This document shows positions 37,942 to 46,610 of a DNA stretch of 64,000 bases, one piece after another. The notes beneath the pieces are model-generated. The model had not been told where the DNA came from. It searched no databases and saw nothing but the letters and a program-made list of their open reading frames with translations. The DNA is from JABWBH01 sp964526695 (GTDB lineage Bacteria > Planctomycetota > Phycisphaerae > UBA1845). The stretch's first letter is position 1; each line of letters begins with the position of its first letter. The DNA lies in contig CAZGJA010000132.1 in assembly GCA_964526695.1 (NCBI GenBank), positions 1-64,000 of the forward strand. The letters are read 5' to 3'. The position numbers were made by a program, and so were the translations under genes.

Positions 37942-38120
37942 GTTAGAGCCTGCCCTTCGTCCGTTCCCGCCAAGTTCCGGCTTCGTCCACCGTCAGCCCC
38001 CGGTTCCGGATTCATCGAAAACGCGAAAAAAAGGCGGTGCGCCCCCCGCGTGCTTTGCGTTCTATGCCTATAGAGAAAGCCCGAGGCGGCGCAGACGCTT
38101 GCCGAGCACTCCCGGGAACG

Positions 38121-38186
38121 GCGGAGGTTTCTCGCTGGGCGAACGCCTTAGCCCCCTATGGCGGCAACCTGCGCAGAAACCTCCGC
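38121..38186. repeat. 11-bp inverted repeat upstream of the sigma gene
   Basis: GCGGAGGTTTC at 38121-38131 and its exact complement GAAACCTCCGC at 38176-38186, 44 bases apart. It lies between the small minus-strand ORF at 38192 and the sigma factor; a terminator for the former or an operator for the latter are both possible. Confidence 0.6.
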
Positions 38187-38191
38187 AATCT

Positions 38192-38461
38192 TTACAACTT
38201 GGGCCATTGTACCCTCCCGGCCGGCCGATTCCACGTTTCTTTTTTTGACAAACAGCGGCGCCTGAGGCTTCCGTAGGCTTCGCCCATGTCGCCCGCCGCC
38301 CTTTGCCACAGGCGGGCCAGCGTGTCCGGGCGGCCGCGCGGACCGTGCCGGCCGGGCTTGTACATCTCGGGCATCGCCTCATCCAGTCGGGTCAAGAGCG
38401 CGTAGGCGATTCCTTCCAACCGGTCCACGCGCTCGGCCATCTTGTGCGGTCGTCCAGCCAT
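38192..38461 (-). CDS. Small hypothetical element protein
   Basis: 89 residues: RVDRLEGIAYALLTRLDEAM, PEMYKPGRHGPRGRPDTLAR and LWQRAAGDMGEAYGSLRRR. Basic and helical, suggesting a DNA- or RNA-binding accessory protein, but unrecognised. Next to it on the right lies repeat-rich DNA leading to attR. Confidence 0.55.
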   Translation of the reverse strand: MAGRPHKMAERVDRLEGIAYALLTRLDEAMPEMYKPGRHGPRGRPDTLARLWQRAAGDMGEAYGSLRRRCLSKKETWNRPAGRVQWPKL

Positions 38462-38612
38462 TCGATTTCACTCCCACCGAAAACCGCTTGAAGCGCGCTT
38501 CCCCGCGTCCGGCTCCGCTGCCGAAAGTGGAAAAACGCAAATCGTTGCGGAGAGTACACGGGACTCCGGCAGCGCACCCGCCGGGGGGCGTGGGACGATT
38601 CCCGCCAGCGGA

Positions 38613-38697
38613 GTCCGTCATCGCCGCAGTCCGCCCGTCGTCGGCGTCCACCCGTTGTCGCAGTCCCCTCGTCGGCACAGTCCCCAGTCATCGCGTC
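38613..38697. repeat. Degenerate 17-bp direct repeats (iteron-like)
   Basis: Five units beginning GTCC (38613, 38629, 38646, 38663, 38680), spaced 16-17 bases. Examples are GTCCGCCCGTCGTCGGC, GTCCACCCGTTGTCGCA and GTCCCCTCGTCGGCACA. Their place in the element, away from any clear gene, fits a replication origin or recombinase arm sites. Confidence 0.5.
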
Positions 38698-39184
38698 GTC
38701 GCCCGCGTCCCGCCCGCCTTGCTCTCGAATCGGCGCGGCGTCTGCATCCACCCCGCAGCGCCCAACAGAAGCGGGCTATCTTCACCTCAGTCCCCCGCGC
38801 GAAGGGCACGGCGCGGGCAAGAATCTTCCGCCTGCCGAGTAGCGCCCGACGCGAGATCGTCGCGCCACGGGCCTGCCATCGCGTCCTTGGCCCATCCGGT
38901 GAATCCTGTTCCTCCTGTCCCCGATTTCCGCATCGACGCCGCTTGCCCGATGCCTCGCGCTTCACCGGCTCCCGCATCATCCCGTCCGCCCGTCACGGAA
39001 ACCCCCGGCCACGCCGCCGGGTCCGGGGTTTAGATGACGTGACACGGGGGACGTGTCCGAAGTCGAGCCGTCCGCCGATCGTCGCGCCACGGGCTTCCGC
39101 GTGCGTCTGCCGGGTATCGCCGCGCGGATGCGCCGTCTGCCCGTGCGTCATCAGCCCGTGCGGATGCGTCGATGCGCCTGCCGG

Positions 39185-39450
39185 TCATCTTGAAACGGTC
39201 CCGCCCGCGCCGTCGGCCACGGGCACGGTCAGCGCCGTCGCCTTGAACATGGATTCGATTGCCAACCGGATCGGCTCGGGCACGGAAGTCCATGCGGAAA
39301 ACCCGTCCTTGACCGGCTCCGGGATTTCTTGCCAGCCTTTAATCAGAGTCCACAAACGGGGGTCATCGGGAGCGCAAGTGCAATCGGGAGTACAACGGGC
39401 ATCGACAACCCCGCTTTTCGCCGTCGAAAACGCGGTTTTTCGCGGTGTAT
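39185..39450 (-). pseudogene. Detached 3' end of the integrase gene
   Basis: Starting at the core edge and read in the phase set by the integrase, the frame stays open for 88 codons and ends at TGA 39185-39187. It includes DPRLWTLIKGWQEIPEPVKD, GFSAWTSVPEPIRLAIESMF and KATAL, with the L-x-x-I-x-x-W-x-x-x-P-E-x-(I/V)-(K/R) pattern I associate with C-termini of planctomycete integrases. In the circular form it would join residue 482 of the integrase, giving a 570-residue protein. Confidence 0.65.
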
Positions 39451-39499
39451 CGCCTGACTCTGGATCAGGAAGTTCAAGGTTCGAGTCCTTGCAGCCCAG
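39451..39499. repeat. Right attachment site (attR core)
   Basis: Exact 49-base copy of the 3' part of the tRNA-Gln gene. The 5' half of the tRNA is absent here, so this is not a second tRNA gene. Confidence 0.93.
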
Positions 39500-39852
39500 G
39501 TAGGTCAGTCGCAGCTGGATTCGGAGTCGCTTGGCCTCAAGCTGCCCGACTTCCCGCGCCCCGATCCCGGCACCTTGGCGGAGGTCCGATCGAATCTCAG
39601 ATCGCGTTCGGAGCCCGCGCTCTCGTGACCAGGAGATTCAGGCGCAAATCGAGCGGCTGCCGCCCTTTAGGCACAGCCTCGCCAGCCGCTCGCCGGCGGG
39701 AGGGTCCGTGCCGAGCCAGACGCGGTGCTCATTTCGTGAACACTCCACCCGTCCGTCCCGTAGAGTGGTGTATCGCCCCCGCCGTGTGTGCGTGGACCGA
39801 CATGTTGCGGTGGATACACTTTCCACCATCTACTCTCGCAAGGAGCGAACCC
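39500..39852. other. Gap between attR and the first HAF gene
   Basis: No gene supported; the frame open across it begins inside attR and has no coding character. It presumably holds the promoter of the HAF gene, but no clear -10/-35 pair was seen. Confidence 0.4.
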
Positions 39853-42330
39853 ATGATCCGATTGGCGAATCGGGCGAGGAGAGCGTGCACGGTCGCGGTA
39901 TGTGCTGTGCAGCTTGGCGCGGCATCCACGGCGACTGCGGAGCAGCGTTATTCCATGGTGCGCATTGCGGAACTGGGAGCAAGCGGCGCCAGGCCGATCG
40001 CCATGAACAGCCGCTCACAGGTTGTCGGGAGTTCCGACACGTTCAGCTATGAAGATCACGCCTTTGTCTGGTCCGTCGAAAAGGGCATCACGGATCTTAC
40101 GCCCGATTGGCCCGACGACAGTTATGCCTATGACGTTAACGAGTCGGGTGTGATTGTCGGACAGATCATTGAGGATCTCCATCCGGACGACGTGCTGAGC
40201 GCGTTCGTCTGGGCGAACGGGCAATGGGAAGACTTGAACCAGCGAATCCCGCCCGGAAGCGGCTGGACGCTTGAGACCGCGCGCGGCATTAACGACGCGG
40301 GGCAGATTGTCGGCTGGGGGAAGATCCAGCGAGCGACCCACGGCTTCCTGCTCACGCCGGGTAGCCCCTATTACAGCATCGTCGATCTCGGCACGCTCGG
40401 CGGGCCGGGAACCAAGGCGTACGCGGTGAACAATCACGGGGTCGTGGTGGGGATTTCCACGAATGGCTACTTGTTGCAACACGCGTTTCGGTGGCACGAG
40501 GGCAACATGCAGGATCTCGGAACGCTCGGGGGCGACAGGTCCGAGGCGCAGGGCATCAACGATCTCGGGCAAATCGTCGGATTCTCCCGAACAGGACCGT
40601 ATCAAAGCTACGGTCATGCATTCCTCTGGCAGGACGGGGTGATGACCGACTTGGGAACTTTGGGGGGCGAGGAAAGTTATGCCTGGAGGATCAACGAGTC
40701 GGGCACGGTGCTTGGCGGCGCGGAAGGCGTGCTCGCATGGGGTGGCGAGGCGGCGATATGGACGGACGGCCGAATCGAGGCGCTCAACACGCTTCTGCCG
40801 CGCGGCGCGGACATGCGGCTGCATTTTGAGGAGCCGGCGCTTAACGATGCAGGACGGATCGCGATGAGCGCCAGCGACGGCAACTGCTGGCTGCTCGTTC
40901 CCCTGGAAGGGGCCATTTTGAGGTTTAACGTCACGGTTTTTGGCGGCAGCACGATCGAAGTGCAGATGGGCACGACGCTCCCGGAGGATGCGCAATTCAG
41001 CGTATCCCTTGAAACGGGAGAGTTTCAGATGGTTTCCGTGCGACCGGACGGGCGGGCGGGGGCGCGGTTCCTCAATCAAACGGGTCCGCACACCGTGTGC
41101 ATTGATGGTCAGGACGCGTTTTGTGAGTTTGTAGAGTGTGCGCCGGTCCCCGGTGGTTACGTGATCCAGGAACTCCCGCCCCTGCCCAACGGCGCTCGCT
41201 CCGGCTGTAACGCGGTTGGCGACTCGGGAATTGTCGTCGGGGAGGCGGAAGGCATCTATGGCAACTATGTGTACCACGCCGTGTTGTGGGAGCAAGGTCA
41301 AACGATCGATCTGGGCACGCTGGGGGGCCAGACCAGCTATGCAAACGACGTGAACGCAATGGGCTGGATTGTGGGTTACGCTGAGTCGGCTGATCAGGTG
41401 GATCACGCCGTCCTGTGGGTTGATGGGCGAATCACGGAGTTGGGCAACTTGGGCGGCTCAAATGCCTTCGCACATGCCGTGAACGATGCCGGGCAGATCG
41501 CGGGCTGGTCCGGCACAAGCGAGGGAAAGGTGGGGGCCTTTCTTTGGCAGAACGAAATCATGACTGCGATCCCCGTGCCGGGCGGTTTCGGTTCCTCGGC
41601 GCGAGCCATCAACTCCGTCGGCGAGGTGGTCGGCTACTGGGACTCCGGCGATCAGGACTATCACCCGTTCCGCTGGAGATCCGGCGGAGAAGTCGTGGAG
41701 ATGCAACGAACGGGGAAATTCACAATCCCTTACGCCATCAACGACCACGGAGTTGCGGCGGGCGTATCCAGCGAAGCTCACTTCGGAGACCGGGCTGTGG
41801 TCTGGGCGCCCGACGGATCGATCCGCGTCCTCATTCCTGAGGAGTCATACAAATCGCGGGCCAAGGGGATCAACAGTGCGGGTGAGATCGTTGGCGTGAT
41901 CTGGGACGACCTGACCGGCAACCAGGCGGTCCGATGGGATGCGGATGGGCGGGTCAACCTGAATGACTACCTGCACCACGGCTGCCCCTGGGATCGCTTG
42001 ACCGATGCCAGCACCATCAACGAGGGCGGGCAGATCGGCGGCAGCGGCTCGCTTGCTGGCGAAGATCGCGCCTTTCTCATGACACCGGCCTATCCCGGCA
42101 ACATCCAGCGGCTCTCGGCAAGCTGCAAGCGGGGCGACATCGTCGTTCGCGTGAAGTCCTGGCTTCCGGCGCGCACGACGCTGACCGCCTCCACCGACAC
42201 GGGGCGGACGGACTGCATGACCCTCGACGCGTCGGGCCGGGGCAAGACCCGGCTTTATGGCGCGGCGGGCGCTGCGAACGTCTGTCTCCTGGAGTATGAC
42301 AACGTGTGCCAGACCGTGTCCTGCCGCTGA
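39853..42330 (+). CDS. Secreted HAF-repeat protein 1
   Basis: 825 residues from the ATG at 39853 with AAGGAGCG upstream. Signal peptide ends ATAEQRY. Two blocks of HAF-family extracellular repeats (about 40-340 and 435-745) contain units such as MQDLGTLGGDRSEAQGINDL and GQIVGFS, HAFLW. They are separated by a beta-sandwich-like module at about 352-430 (AILRFNVTVFGGSTIEVQMG) and followed by a related 75-residue C-terminal module (VRVKSWLPARTTLTAS, TDCMTLDASGRGKTRLYGAA) with paired Cys. HAF repeats probably form beta-propellers; the role is unknown. Two paralogues lie at 60122 and 62711. Confidence 0.88.
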   Translation: MIRLANRARRACTVAVCAVQLGAASTATAEQRYSMVRIAELGASGARPIAMNSRSQVVGSSDTFSYEDHAFVWSVEKGITDLTPDWPDDSYAYDVNESGVIVGQIIEDLHPDDVLSAFVWANGQWEDLNQRIPPGSGWTLETARGINDAGQIVGWGKIQRATHGFLLTPGSPYYSIVDLGTLGGPGTKAYAVNNHGVVVGISTNGYLLQHAFRWHEGNMQDLGTLGGDRSEAQGINDLGQIVGFSRTGPYQSYGHAFLWQDGVMTDLGTLGGEESYAWRINESGTVLGGAEGVLAWGGEAAIWTDGRIEALNTLLPRGADMRLHFEEPALNDAGRIAMSASDGNCWLLVPLEGAILRFNVTVFGGSTIEVQMGTTLPEDAQFSVSLETGEFQMVSVRPDGRAGARFLNQTGPHTVCIDGQDAFCEFVECAPVPGGYVIQELPPLPNGARSGCNAVGDSGIVVGEAEGIYGNYVYHAVLWEQGQTIDLGTLGGQTSYANDVNAMGWIVGYAESADQVDHAVLWVDGRITELGNLGGSNAFAHAVNDAGQIAGWSGTSEGKVGAFLWQNEIMTAIPVPGGFGSSARAINSVGEVVGYWDSGDQDYHPFRWRSGGEVVEMQRTGKFTIPYAINDHGVAAGVSSEAHFGDRAVVWAPDGSIRVLIPEESYKSRAKGINSAGEIVGVIWDDLTGNQAVRWDADGRVNLNDYLHHGCPWDRLTDASTINEGGQIGGSGSLAGEDRAFLMTPAYPGNIQRLSASCKRGDIVVRVKSWLPARTTLTASTDTGRTDCMTLDASGRGKTRLYGAAGAANVCLLEYDNVCQTVSCR

Positions 42331-42401
42331 GGCGATCGGGCCCGGTCGCGCCGCGATCATCAACTTGCGGATTCACGCCCCGGCCTTCGCAGGCTCGTCA
42401 C

Positions 42402-42590
42402 CCCGGCGCAGGCTCGTCACCCTTGCGCAGGCGGGGGTCCAGAGTGCACCGCCGAGCTGCTGGATTCCAGCCCGCGCGGGAATGACGGGATTCAGGGTAG
42501 TTCGTCGCTCCGCGACGAGACTGAATCCCCCGTTGTGCGGGAACGACGAATCTGAATTCCCGCCTGCGCGGGAATGACGAACTTCACCCA
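42402..42590. repeat. Dispersed CGGGAATGACG hairpin repeats
   Basis: Several copies of CCCGCGCGGGAATGACG-like hairpins, plus TAGTTCGTCGCTCCGCGACG followed by AGACTG. A near-identical copy of the latter lies at 28577-28602 after purD. They fill the gap between the first HAF gene and the rhodanese gene. Confidence 0.75.
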
Positions 42591-42734
42591 CTGCCACGGA
42601 CCGACCGGGCTGGCCCCTCCTTGGACGGGCTTCCGGTCGCGCTGCGCAGGGGCTACAATGCCTCGGTGGTACCGCATTTTGGGAATCGCCAGGTCGCAGG
42701 TCACGATCGCCGCAGTCAGCGGGGACCGGCCGCT

Positions 42735-43397
42735 TTGCTGATCGGCGCGCGGGGACGGACGCACGGCTGGCTCATCGTGTCGTGGGCGTTGGTTGGCTGG
42801 GCAGGGTGCTCACAGCCGTCCGGATCGGCGATGGAGACTTCGACGTTGGCGCCCCCTGCTTCGGGTGAGGCGCCAGCTGCTTCGGGCACGGCGCCCCCTG
42901 CTTCCGGTGAGGCGGCCGCGACTTCGGCTCAGGCGAGCGGCTCGGGCCATGAGAAGAACATGAATCTACCGGAAATCAATGTGCAGGAGGCGCGGAAGCG
43001 GCTCGAAAGCGGCGAGGGGTATGTGTATCTCGACGTGCGCACCGTCGAGGAGTTCGCGGAGGGACACGCTCCGGGAGCGATCAACATTCCGGTCGCCTTC
43101 CGCAATCCCGCCACCGGGCGCATGGAGCCGAACCCCAACTTTGTGGCCGAGGTCGAGCGAGCGCTGGCGCACGACCGGAAGATCATCTGCGGGTGCCGCT
43201 CGGGCGGGCGGTCGGCCACGGCGCAGGATCTGCTCACGCGCGACGGGTTCACCGGCGCGATCAACATGATGGGCGGGTTCCACGGCAAGTCGGACATGGC
43301 GGGGCAGTTGCTCGCGCCGGGCTGGGCAACGCTGGGGTACCCCACGTGCACGCACGGCGCGGCGGGGTGCAAGCCCTATCACGGCGGGAAAGAATGA
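42735..43397 (+). CDS. Periplasmic rhodanese-domain lipoprotein
   Basis: 220 residues from a TTG at 42735; the start is uncertain because no ATG precedes the lipobox. The signal GWLIVSWALVGWAGC gives a lipoprotein. A long Ala/Ser/Pro linker built from repeats of PASGEAPAAS leads to a single rhodanese domain: YVYLDVRTVEEFAEGHAPGA, IICGCRSGGRSATA with the active-site Cys loop, and GGFHGKSDMAGQL. It handles persulfide or thiol transfer at the cell surface. Followed after 180 bases by a thioredoxin-like gene, which fits a redox role. Confidence 0.87.
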   Translation: MLIGARGRTHGWLIVSWALVGWAGCSQPSGSAMETSTLAPPASGEAPAASGTAPPASGEAAATSAQASGSGHEKNMNLPEINVQEARKRLESGEGYVYLDVRTVEEFAEGHAPGAINIPVAFRNPATGRMEPNPNFVAEVERALAHDRKIICGCRSGGRSATAQDLLTRDGFTGAINMMGGFHGKSDMAGQLLAPGWATLGYPTCTHGAAGCKPYHGGKE

Positions 43398-43581
43398 AGC
43401 GGGGGTCGCGACGCGGAGCGAATTGAGGCGGACTGGCGCGGCACGGTGCGGCGCGAACGCGTGCGGGTTCGAAGGGGAGCTGGGAAGCCCGCTTGCTTAC
43501 GCTCGCGGCTCCGATGGACCGATGGCGCGCCGGAGGAGAAGTTCGAGACTTGGTTTCTGACTCGCGCGACGCTTCAGCCTT

Positions 43582-45543
43582 ATGACGACTTCCATTCACG
43601 CGCCGCAACTCGACTCGCCGCTGGGCTGGCTGAACACGGATCGTCCGCTGCGCCTCGACGGCGAGCTGCGCGGGTGCGTCGTCGTGCTGGACTTCTGGAC
43701 CTACTGCTGCATCAACTGCATGCACATCCTGCCCGATCTCGCCTTTCTGGAGGAGAAATACGCCGCGCAGCCCGTCGTCTTCCTCGGCGTGCACAGCGCC
43801 AAGTTCACCAACGAGAGCGACCGGGAGACCATCCGCGCGGCCATCCTGCGCTACGAGATCAGGCACCCGGTCGTGATCGACGAGCGGATGAAGCTGTGGC
43901 GCGCGTATGCGGTGCGGAGCTGGCCCACGGTGGTCGTCGTGGACTCGACGGGTCGGGTCGCGGCCTCGCTGGCGGGCGAGGGTCAGCGCGAGGCGCTGGA
44001 TCGCGCCATCGGCGAGGCGCTCCAGCAGGGTCGCGCCGCGGGGACACTGGCGGCAAGCCCGCTGACGGTACAGCGGGAAGCGTCCGTGGCCGCCACGTCG
44101 CCGCTGTGCTTCCCGGGCAAGGTGTTCGCCGACGCGGAGCTGCGCCGCATCTTCATTGCCGACTCGAACCACAACCGCATCGTGATCGCCGATTGGCCTG
44201 ATGAGCAGGGACAGTGCCGCGTCATCCGCGTCGTGGGCAGAGGGGCGATCGGCGCGGACGACGGTCCAGCCGAGCGCGCGACGTTCAATCATCCTCAGGG
44301 TCTGGTGACGGGACAGGGCAAGCTCTACGTCGCGGATACCGAGAATCACCTGATCCGCGCCGTCGATCTGAACGACGGCTCGGTGACGACGGTGGTCGGC
44401 ACGGGCAAGATGACCTACGACTTCGCCGGCGGGGCGATGGGCGTCGATCAGGGCATCAACTCTCCGTGGGACGTGACGCGCGAAGGCTCGACGCTGTACG
44501 TCGCCATGGCGGGGCAGCATCAAATCTGGCGGATCGACATGCCCGTGGGCTTCGCGCGGGCGCTGGCGGGCACGGGGCGCGAAAACCTCGCCGACGGTTC
44601 CACGGAGCGCGCGGCCTTCGCTCAGCCGTCCGGCATCTGCCTGCACAACGGACACCTGTTCATCGCCGACAGCGAGGTCAGCGCCGTTCGCGGCATCGAC
44701 CTGGCCACGGAGCGCGTGTACACCGTGTTGGGCGAAGGGCTGTTCACGTTCGGCGACGTCGATGGGGCGCATCCGGCCGCGCGCCTGCAGCATCCACTGG
44801 GCGTGGCGTCGGGGTCCGGCGGGTTGATCGTCGCGGACACGTACAATCACAAGATCAAGATCGTCGATCCCGCCGGGCGCAGCGCCCGCACGATTCTCGG
44901 CACCGGCAGGCCGGGGACCACGAGCGACGGCGGCGGGCCGATGTTCTTCGAGCCGGGCGGAGTAAGCTGCGCGGGCGACGACCTGTTCATCGCCGACACC
45001 AACAACCACCGCGTCGTGCATATCAACCTGACCACCCGGCGATGGAATGTGCTCGTGCTGAAGGGTTTGTCCGCGCCGGCGGCGGCGGGCGACGGCGCAG
45101 GCTCGCGGGCGGCGGGTCACGACGCAGGCTCGCGGGCGTCGGGCCCATCCGTCGGCGAGCACGTCGAAGACGTGCTGGCTCCGCTGGACGTTCCAGCGAG
45201 CCGGGCGTTTGATCTGCTGCTCGAACCGCAACTTCCTCACCGCGTTCACGTCAGCGACGAGGCGCCATGGTCGGTGGTCGTGGAATCGGATGGCCGGGCG
45301 ATGGCAAACGCAAAGGGCAAGGCGTTGCCGATTCGAGTCAACCTCGCTGCGGCGCCGATGAATGGACGCGCCGGCGCGAAGTGGACGGTCCGCGCCGATT
45401 TTGTCTGCTGCACGGAGGGCGACCGCGGCCTCTGCCTGCCGGTGAGCAAGACGTGGCGGGTCGAGGTCCGGTCTGCGTCCAGCGCGGTGCAAGAGGTCAC
45501 GTTGAGTCCGACGCTCAGCGAGGCGGACTGCGGGTTGCCGTAG
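43582..45543 (+). CDS. Thioredoxin-like domain with NHL beta-propeller (NHLRC2-like)
   Basis: 653 residues. Residues 1-150 are a TlpA/thioredoxin-like domain with the unusual active site WTYCCINCMHILPDL and SWPTVVVVDSTGR. Residues about 170-490 form an NHL propeller (RIFIADSNHNRIVI; KLYVADTENHLIRAVDLNDG; LIVADTYNHKIKIVDP; LFIADTNNHRVVHI). A C-terminal beta-domain follows (RADFVCCTEGDRGLCLP). This architecture matches NHLRC2. No signal peptide is visible, so a cytoplasmic site is likely. Function in redox or protein quality control is inferred. Confidence 0.92.
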   Translation: MTTSIHAPQLDSPLGWLNTDRPLRLDGELRGCVVVLDFWTYCCINCMHILPDLAFLEEKYAAQPVVFLGVHSAKFTNESDRETIRAAILRYEIRHPVVIDERMKLWRAYAVRSWPTVVVVDSTGRVAASLAGEGQREALDRAIGEALQQGRAAGTLAASPLTVQREASVAATSPLCFPGKVFADAELRRIFIADSNHNRIVIADWPDEQGQCRVIRVVGRGAIGADDGPAERATFNHPQGLVTGQGKLYVADTENHLIRAVDLNDGSVTTVVGTGKMTYDFAGGAMGVDQGINSPWDVTREGSTLYVAMAGQHQIWRIDMPVGFARALAGTGRENLADGSTERAAFAQPSGICLHNGHLFIADSEVSAVRGIDLATERVYTVLGEGLFTFGDVDGAHPAARLQHPLGVASGSGGLIVADTYNHKIKIVDPAGRSARTILGTGRPGTTSDGGGPMFFEPGGVSCAGDDLFIADTNNHRVVHINLTTRRWNVLVLKGLSAPAAAGDGAGSRAAGHDAGSRASGPSVGEHVEDVLAPLDVPASRAFDLLLEPQLPHRVHVSDEAPWSVVVESDGRAMANAKGKALPIRVNLAAAPMNGRAGAKWTVRADFVCCTEGDRGLCLPVSKTWRVEVRSASSAVQEVTLSPTLSEADCGLP

Positions 45544-45675
45544 GGCGGCGCGCATCGGCCTCGCTTGGAGTCCATGCCTTTCGGCGCCGCGAGTCATCAG
45601 CCTGCGCGGAGTTTCTCGCGGGCGCAAGCCTCGCGGCTCGGGCGGGAGCTTCCGCGGCGCGCCAGCTCGCCCGGG

Positions 45676-46584
45676 TTAATGCCCCGGCTGCGACGCGGGC
45701 GGCTCGAGTCCGGCGCCGGCGGACGGCTTGGCAGGCTTTTCGCCGGAGGATACGGCGTATTCCGGCGCTACGTCCTCCGTCAGAATCAGCTCGACGCGCT
45801 GATTCAGCCCGTGCCCTTCCGCGTCGTATGCGGCCGCTTTCACGCGATCCATGTCGCCGGAGGGGATCGGGCGAAGCTGCCCGCGGCTCAGCCCCAGGCG
45901 GACCAGGGCGTCCACCACGACCATGGCGCGCTCGAACGAGAGCCGCACGCCGCGGTCCTTCGTGTTGGACGCCTCCAGCGCGCTGACGTGCCCGCGCACA
46001 TCGATCACCATGTTGTAGCCGCGAAGGTGCTCGTGCACGTTGGCGAGCGTCCGCTCGGCCTCCTCGGTGAACGCCGTGGAGTCCGTGGCGAAGGGGATGC
46101 TGCCGCAGATCGCAGGGTACTTCCCGCGCCGCAGCGACTGAAGCTCATACGCGTTGCCGCGCGGACCGTCCTCGTCGATGGGAACCTGTCCGCGTCGCTG
46201 CATCATGCGATCGATCAGCGGCTTGTCGTCCGGATCCATCGATGCCGGATTGACGGGATTGTGGAACGCCTCGCGCAGCGAAATCGCCAGATCGAGCATG
46301 TCCGCGGTGGGACCGGCGGCCGCCTGCTCCGCGCCTGACTTCTTGCCGTCGGAGTCGGATCCGCCCTTGGGACCGAGGTTCAGAGCCAGCATGATGACGA
46401 AGAAGCCCATCATGAGCGTGACGTTGTCGGCGAAGGAGATGAGCCACTCGGGCGCGCCTTCGTGCCCTTCCTCATGCCCGCCGCCGCCGCCGTGCCCCCC
46501 GCCGTGCCCGCCGTGGGAGCCGCCGGACTTGGCGGCATGACCCTCAGCGTGGGCGTCATCATGATGTTCTTCGTGATCGCTCAT
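45676..46584 (-). CDS. motB: MotB/OmpA-type flagellar stator or ExbD-like protein
   Basis: 302 residues. The first 45 residues are extremely His/Gly-rich (HEEHHDDAHAEGHAAKSGGS ...). Then APEWLISFADNVTLMMGFFV is the MotB plug/TM region with the proton-channel Asp in FAD. An OmpA-like peptidoglycan-binding domain follows (IPFATDSTAFTEEAERTL, VIDVRGHVSAL, LSFERAMVVVDAL, LNQRVELIL). It couples ion flow to torque together with MotA. Only 26 bases separate the two genes. No other flagellar gene is in the window. Confidence 0.9.
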   Translation of the reverse strand: MSDHEEHHDDAHAEGHAAKSGGSHGGHGGGHGGGGGHEEGHEGAPEWLISFADNVTLMMGFFVIMLALNLGPKGGSDSDGKKSGAEQAAAGPTADMLDLAISLREAFHNPVNPASMDPDDKPLIDRMMQRRGQVPIDEDGPRGNAYELQSLRRGKYPAICGSIPFATDSTAFTEEAERTLANVHEHLRGYNMVIDVRGHVSALEASNTKDRGVRLSFERAMVVVDALVRLGLSRGQLRPIPSGDMDRVKAAAYDAEGHGLNQRVELILTEDVAPEYAVSSGEKPAKPSAGAGLEPPASQPGH

Positions 46585-46610
46585 CGCTTACGTCCGGCCC
46601 GGTCGTCGCG

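Larger units (their letters stand above)
28761..39499. mobile_element. Integrated element in tRNA-Gln
   Basis: About 10.7 kb bounded by 49-bp direct repeats. Next to the tRNA it carries the standard module of planctomycete elements: integrase, XRE, TubC-like ORF and AAA ATPase, in overlapping minus-strand order. The ATPase is truncated at its 5' end. From 32.35 to 38 kb comes cargo: a zinc-ribbon gene, a secreted protein and an ECF sigma/kinase pair. No conjugation, capsid or transposase gene is visible, so it is probably not self-transmissible. Confidence 0.88.

Noticed and set aside
39451..39499. Second tRNA-Gln gene
   Set aside because: Only the 3' half is present; acceptor 5' strand and D-arm are missing. 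It is the att duplicate.
39445..39852. N-terminal extension of HAF protein 1 starting inside attR
   Set aside because: The extension has no coding character, while the ATG at 39853 has a good ribosome binding site and starts a signal peptide.
42714..42760. ATG start for the rhodanese lipoprotein
   Set aside because: No ATG lies before the lipobox; the TTG chosen is a best guess only, and the next ATG would remove the signal.
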